This document shows, piece after piece, positions 60,712 to 64,000 of a DNA stretch of 64,000 nucleotides. Made by a program: the position numbers and the translations under genes. The stretch's first letter is position 1. Every line of letters begins with the position of its first letter. Under the pieces are notes generated by a model. It saw nothing but the letters and a program-made list of their open reading frames with translations, was not told where the DNA came from and searched no databases. Source of the stretch: Planococcus sp. CP5-4_YE (lineage in GTDB: Bacteria > Bacillota > Bacilli > Bacillales_A > Planococcaceae); NCBI RefSeq assembly GCF_019042655.1, contig NZ_JAHPZO010000004.1, positions 124,001 through 188,000 of the forward strand, in the 5' to 3' direction.

Positions 60712-62199
60712 TTAAGGCAATACAGTGCTGCCCATCAAATAACGGTCGCATTCCCGCGCAGCTTCACGGCCCTCGTTGATCGCCCAGACGATCAAGCTCT
60801 GGCCTCTGCGCATATCTCCTGCCGCAAAGATCCCTTCTACATTCGTGCGGTAATCGCCGTATTCGGCTTTGACGCGTGAATTGGCGTGCGTTTCTACATT
60901 CAACTGATCAATCAGCAACTGTTCCGGCCCGCTGAATCCGATTGCGATCAGGATTAAGTCCGCTTTCCATACTTTTTCCGTGCCCGGAATTTCTTCGCGA
61001 ATGCGGTTGCCCTGCTCATCGATTTTCAACTTGACGTTGACAGTATGGACTTCTTTGACGTGTCCGTTTTCATCACCGACAAATTTCTTCGTCATGACCG
61101 CATAGGCACGCGGATCGTCGCCGAAAGTTGCTGCGGCTTCTTTATGGCCGTATTCTACGCGGTGGATTTTCGGATACTGCGGCCATGGATTGCCTTTTTC
61201 GTCACGGAGTGCGCCTTTTTGATCGTAGACATCGAATTGCACCAGGCTCTCGCAGCCGTGGCGTACGGAAGTTGCGAGACAGTCTGTCCCCGTATCCCCA
61301 CCGCCGATAACGATGACGTTTTTCCCTTTTGCCGAAATATAATTGCCGTCTTCCAAATCGGAATCGAGCAAGCTTTTCGTGCTGGCATGCAGGAAGTCCA
61401 TTGCGAAATGCACGCCTTCTAAGTCACGCCCTTCGACGTCGATATTGCGGTGCACAGTCGCACCGGTCGCCATGATGACCGAATCGAAATCATCGCTTAA
61501 TTTCGTTGCGGGATAATTTTTGCCGACTTCGACATTCGTCACGAAGGTGATGCCTTCTTGCTCAAGGATTTTGACACGGCGCGTGACCATGTCGTATGGC
61601 AACTTCATTTCAGGGATGCCGTACGTCAGCAGGCCGCCGATGCGGTCGCTTTTTTCGAACACTGTTACGGTATGGCCAGCTTTGTTCAATTGGGCTGCCG
61701 ATGCAAGACCTGCTGGACCTGAACCCACAACAGCCACTTTTTTGCCGGTGCGGTGTTTCGGCGGTTCTGGAACGACCCAGCCTTCCGCAAATCCGCGTTC
61801 GATGATGGACCTCTCAACCGTACGGATCGCAACAGAGGGTTCGTTGATGCCGAGAACACAAGCCCCTTCACACGGCGCTGGACAAGCGACACCGGTGAAT
61901 TCCGGGAAATTATTCTTTAAATGCTCGCGGTGAAGCGCCTCTTTCCATTGGCCGCGATAGACAAGATCATTCCACTCCGGAATCAAGTGATTGACCGGGC
62001 AGCCGGTCGTGCCGTTGTCAAGATCCATGCCGGTCTGGCAGGTCGGAACGCCGCAATCCATGCAGCGCGCTCCTTGCTTTTGCACTTCCTGTTCAGATAG
62101 CGGAATCGTATAATCTTTCCAATCACGTGTCCGCTGTGCCGGGTCGCGTTCTTTTACAGTCTGACGGTTATACTCCATAAATCCGGTTATCTTCCCCAT
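60712..62199 (-). CDS. gltD: glutamate synthase small subunit GltD
   Basis: A 495-aa FAD/NADPH subunit. The N-terminal Cys clusters CMDCGVPTC and [12 protein letters not shown] bind iron-sulfur centres. FAD site [27 protein letters not shown] site [14 protein letters not shown], and the end [19 protein letters not shown] follow. It passes electrons from NADPH to the large subunit, which makes glutamate from glutamine and 2-oxoglutarate. GGAGGGAAAC precedes ATG. It lies 65 nt after gltB. Confidence 0.95.
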   Translation of the reverse strand: MGKITGFMEYNRQTVKERDPAQRTRDWKDYTIPLSEQEVQKQGARCMDCGVPTCQTGMDLDNGTTGCPVNHLIPEWNDLVYRGQWKEALHREHLKNNFPEFTGVACPAPCEGACVLGINEPSVAIRTVERSIIERGFAEGWVVPEPPKHRTGKKVAVVGSGPAGLASAAQLNKAGHTVTVFEKSDRIGGLLTYGIPEMKLPYDMVTRRVKILEQEGITFVTNVEVGKNYPATKLSDDFDSVIMATGATVHRNIDVEGRDLEGVHFAMDFLHASTKSLLDSDLEDGNYISAKGKNVIVIGGGDTGTDCLATSVRHGCESLVQFDVYDQKGALRDEKGNPWPQYPKIHRVEYGHKEAAATFGDDPRAYAVMTKKFVGDENGHVKEVHTVNVKLKIDEQGNRIREEIPGTEKVWKADLILIAIGFSGPEQLLIDQLNVETHANSRVKAEYGDYRTNVEGIFAAGDMRRGQSLIVWAINEGREAARECDRYLMGSTVLP

Positions 62200-62264
62200 T
62201 GTTTCCCTCCAGTTCGCATATTTTTCAAGCTGTTCTCTATGAAAGGCAGCTGTTACCGGCCTTG

Positions 62265-64000
62265 TTACTTACCGGCTGAAGCCATTTTACTTTCTTCGAA
62301 TGCGGCCATTTCAGCATCAAATTTCGCCATGCCGCTATCCTGCAGCTTGCTGATGCGTTCGTTGATCTTCAAATAGGCTTTCGGAATGACCCGGACGAAT
62401 TTGGCAGACAGAATCTCCCAATGCGTCAATACGCGTTTGCCGTTGAGGCTTCCTGTGTAGCGCACGTGGTTTTCGACCATTTCTTTCAGTTCCGCAATTT
62501 CAACAGGGTCTGCGAGCGGCTGCATATGAACCATTTCAGGGTTGCAGCGTTCGCTGAATGTCTCTTCTTCATCAAGGACATAGGCGACACCGCCTGACAT
62601 GCCAGCTGCGAAGTTTTTGCCGGTCTCTCCGAGGATGACGACGCGCCCGCCGGTCATGTATTCACAGCCATGATCGCCGACACCTTCGACAACGATTTTC
62701 GCGCCTGAATTACGGACCGCGAAACGCTCGCCGGCCATGCCGTGGATATACGCTTCCCCAGCCGAAGCACCGTAAAACGATACGTTGCCGATGATAATGT
62801 TCTTCTCAGGAAGGAATGTCGAATCTGCTGCCGGCTTGACGATGATCTTGCCACCGGATAAACCTTTTCCGACAAAGTCATTGGAGTCGCCGATCAGTTT
62901 CAGCGTCATGCCTTTTGGAATGAACGCACCGAAACTTTGACCTGCAGAACCTTGGAAGTTGAAAGTGATTGTGTCTTCAGGCAGGCCTTCCGCCCCGTAT
63001 TTACGGGAAATGGCACTGCCGATAATCGTTCCGGTCGCACGGTGGATGTTGCGGATCGCCGTCGATACTTCGACCGGCTCTCCCGTTTCGATCGCATTGC
63101 GGCAGCGAGGCAAGAGCTCCTGCACGTCAAGCGTATGCTTCAAGCCATGGTCTTGCTTGATCGTCGCATAGCGGCCGACTTTATCCGGAAGATCCGGCTG
63201 ATAGAGCAGCTGCGTCAAATCCAGCCCTTCCGCTTTCCAATGCTTGATGGCTTTATTCGTTTCCAGCACATCGGTGCGTCCGATCATTTCATTGATGGTG
63301 CGGAAGCCGAGCTCTGCCATCAATTCGCGTGCTTCCATGGCGATAAAGCGCATGAAGTTCGCAACATGGTCTGCTTCGCCTGTATATTTTTTGCGCAGTT
63401 CCGGGTTTTGTGTCGCAATCCCAACTGGGCATGTATCCAAATGGCAGACGCGCATCATGACGCATCCAAGGACGACGAGCGGTGCTGTCGAGAAGCCGTA
63501 TTCTTCTGCTCCGAGTAGCGCTGCCGTGACGACATCGCGCCCAGTCATCATCTTGCCGTCTGTTTCGACGACGATGCGGTCGCGCAGGCCGTTCAATAGC
63601 AATGTCTGATGCGTTTCAGCAAGGCCGATTTCCCACGGCAAGCCGGTATGCTTCAAGCTCGTTTTCGGCGCAGCACCTGTGCCGCCGTCATAACCGCTGA
63701 TCAAGACCAGGTCTGCACGGCCTTTGGCGACGCCTGCTGCGATCGTACCTACACCGACAGCTGATACAAGCTTGACGCTGATGCGCGCATGCGGATTGGC
63801 ATTTTTCAAGTTGAAGATCAATTCCGCCAAATCTTCGATCGAATAGATATCGTGGTGAGGCGGCGGTGAAATCAATTCAACACCCGTTGTCGAACCGCGA
63901 ACTTCCGCAATCCAAGGATATACTTTCTTGCCTGGCAAATGCCCGCCTTCTCCAGGTTTCGCTCCTTGTGCGACTTTGATCTGGATTTCGTCAGCATTGA
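62265..64000 (-). CDS. gltB: glutamate synthase large subunit GltB, partial (C-terminal part)
   Basis: The C-terminal 578 codons of GltB are in the window and the gene continues past base 64000. The synthase core is visible: [83 protein letters not shown] and iron-sulfur Cys in [22 protein letters not shown] (3Fe-4S). The C-terminal beta-helix ([20 protein letters not shown]) is complete. The FMN site and NH3 tunnel are standard. Operon gltB-gltD. Confidence 0.95.
   Translation of the reverse strand, partial: NADEIQIKVAQGAKPGEGGHLPGKKVYPWIAEVRGSTTGVELISPPPHHDIYSIEDLAELIFNLKNANPHARISVKLVSAVGVGTIAAGVAKGRADLVLISGYDGGTGAAPKTSLKHTGLPWEIGLAETHQTLLLNGLRDRIVVETDGKMMTGRDVVTAALLGAEEYGFSTAPLVVLGCVMMRVCHLDTCPVGIATQNPELRKKYTGEADHVANFMRFIAMEARELMAELGFRTINEMIGRTDVLETNKAIKHWKAEGLDLTQLLYQPDLPDKVGRYATIKQDHGLKHTLDVQELLPRCRNAIETGEPVEVSTAIRNIHRATGTIIGSAISRKYGAEGLPEDTITFNFQGSAGQSFGAFIPKGMTLKLIGDSNDFVGKGLSGGKIIVKPAADSTFLPEKNIIIGNVSFYGASAGEAYIHGMAGERFAVRNSGAKIVVEGVGDHGCEYMTGGRVVILGETGKNFAAGMSGGVAYVLDEEETFSERCNPEMVHMQPLADPVEIAELKEMVENHVRYTGSLNGKRVLTHWEILSAKFVRVIPKAYLKINERISKLQDSGMAKFDAEMAAFEESKMASAGK

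Overview
The window reads as chromosomal DNA of a low-to-mid GC Gram-positive bacterium of the Planococcaceae, most likely Planococcus or a close relative. This is inferred from strong AGGAGG-type ribosome binding sites, TTG/GTG starts, lipobox and signal-peptide styles, and a C30 carotenoid cluster of the staphylococcal/planococcal kind with acyltransferase and glycosyltransferase. Nothing marks it as phage or plasmid. It is a mosaic of housekeeping, transport and accessory operons.

Layout. 0-5 kb: a yxlEFG-like ABC exporter operon, msrA, an isoaspartyl methyltransferase, a DUF2243 membrane protein and a tandem MpsC/DUF2294 protein. 5-8.3 kb: small orphan genes, topoisomerase III and two copies of a structured intergenic repeat. 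8.3-14.6 kb: a large reactive-sulfur island (TauE exporter, TusA, two rhodanese-persulfide dioxygenase fusions, TusA-rhodanese, two rhodaneses, DsrE, a CstR-type persulfide sensor, DUF302). CstR-like palindromes sit exactly on two sigma-A promoters. 14.7-22 kb: a tricarboxylate system (TctCBA, an SLC13-like carrier and a CitA/DctS-type two-component pair). 22-26 kb: OsmC, a PfkB sugar kinase, and a divergent mtnU/mtnE pair with a gene remnant fused after the mtnU stop. 26-34 kb: a secreted phosphatase, signal peptidase I, formamidase, a SEC-C protein, a 240-bp MITE-like insertion that duplicated a complete terminator, a DnaA-box cluster, DUF421, thioesterase and AAC(3)-like genes.

34-43.4 kb: a Fic/VbhA-type toxin-antitoxin pair, ALDH plus DUF779, an RluF-like pseudouridine synthase, a CBS protein, a SurA-N lipoprotein, an amino-acid ABC transporter and an RpiR regulator. 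43.6-51.5 kb: two convergent carotenoid operons sharing one bidirectional terminator and, upstream of each, the same direct-repeat element. 51.6-52.4 kb: three more copies of the structured repeat. 52.5-64 kb: a LysM-3D cell-wall protein, a DbpA-like helicase, a CP-ATP-grasp/alpha-E/transglutaminase pair in which alpha-E and transglutaminase are fused, a YtxH protein, a cupin-HD-GYP protein, a secreted coiled-coil protein, gltD, and gltB running off the right edge.

The most promising undescribed item is the five-copy intergenic element. Its copies in two distant places keep an extended hairpin through paired compensatory changes, which suggests a structured RNA or a non-autonomous mobile element. 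Next are the shared carotenoid operon element, the CstR-controlled sulfur island with a duplicated leader, and the MITE that duplicated a terminator. All function calls rest on reading motifs by eye; no database search was possible.
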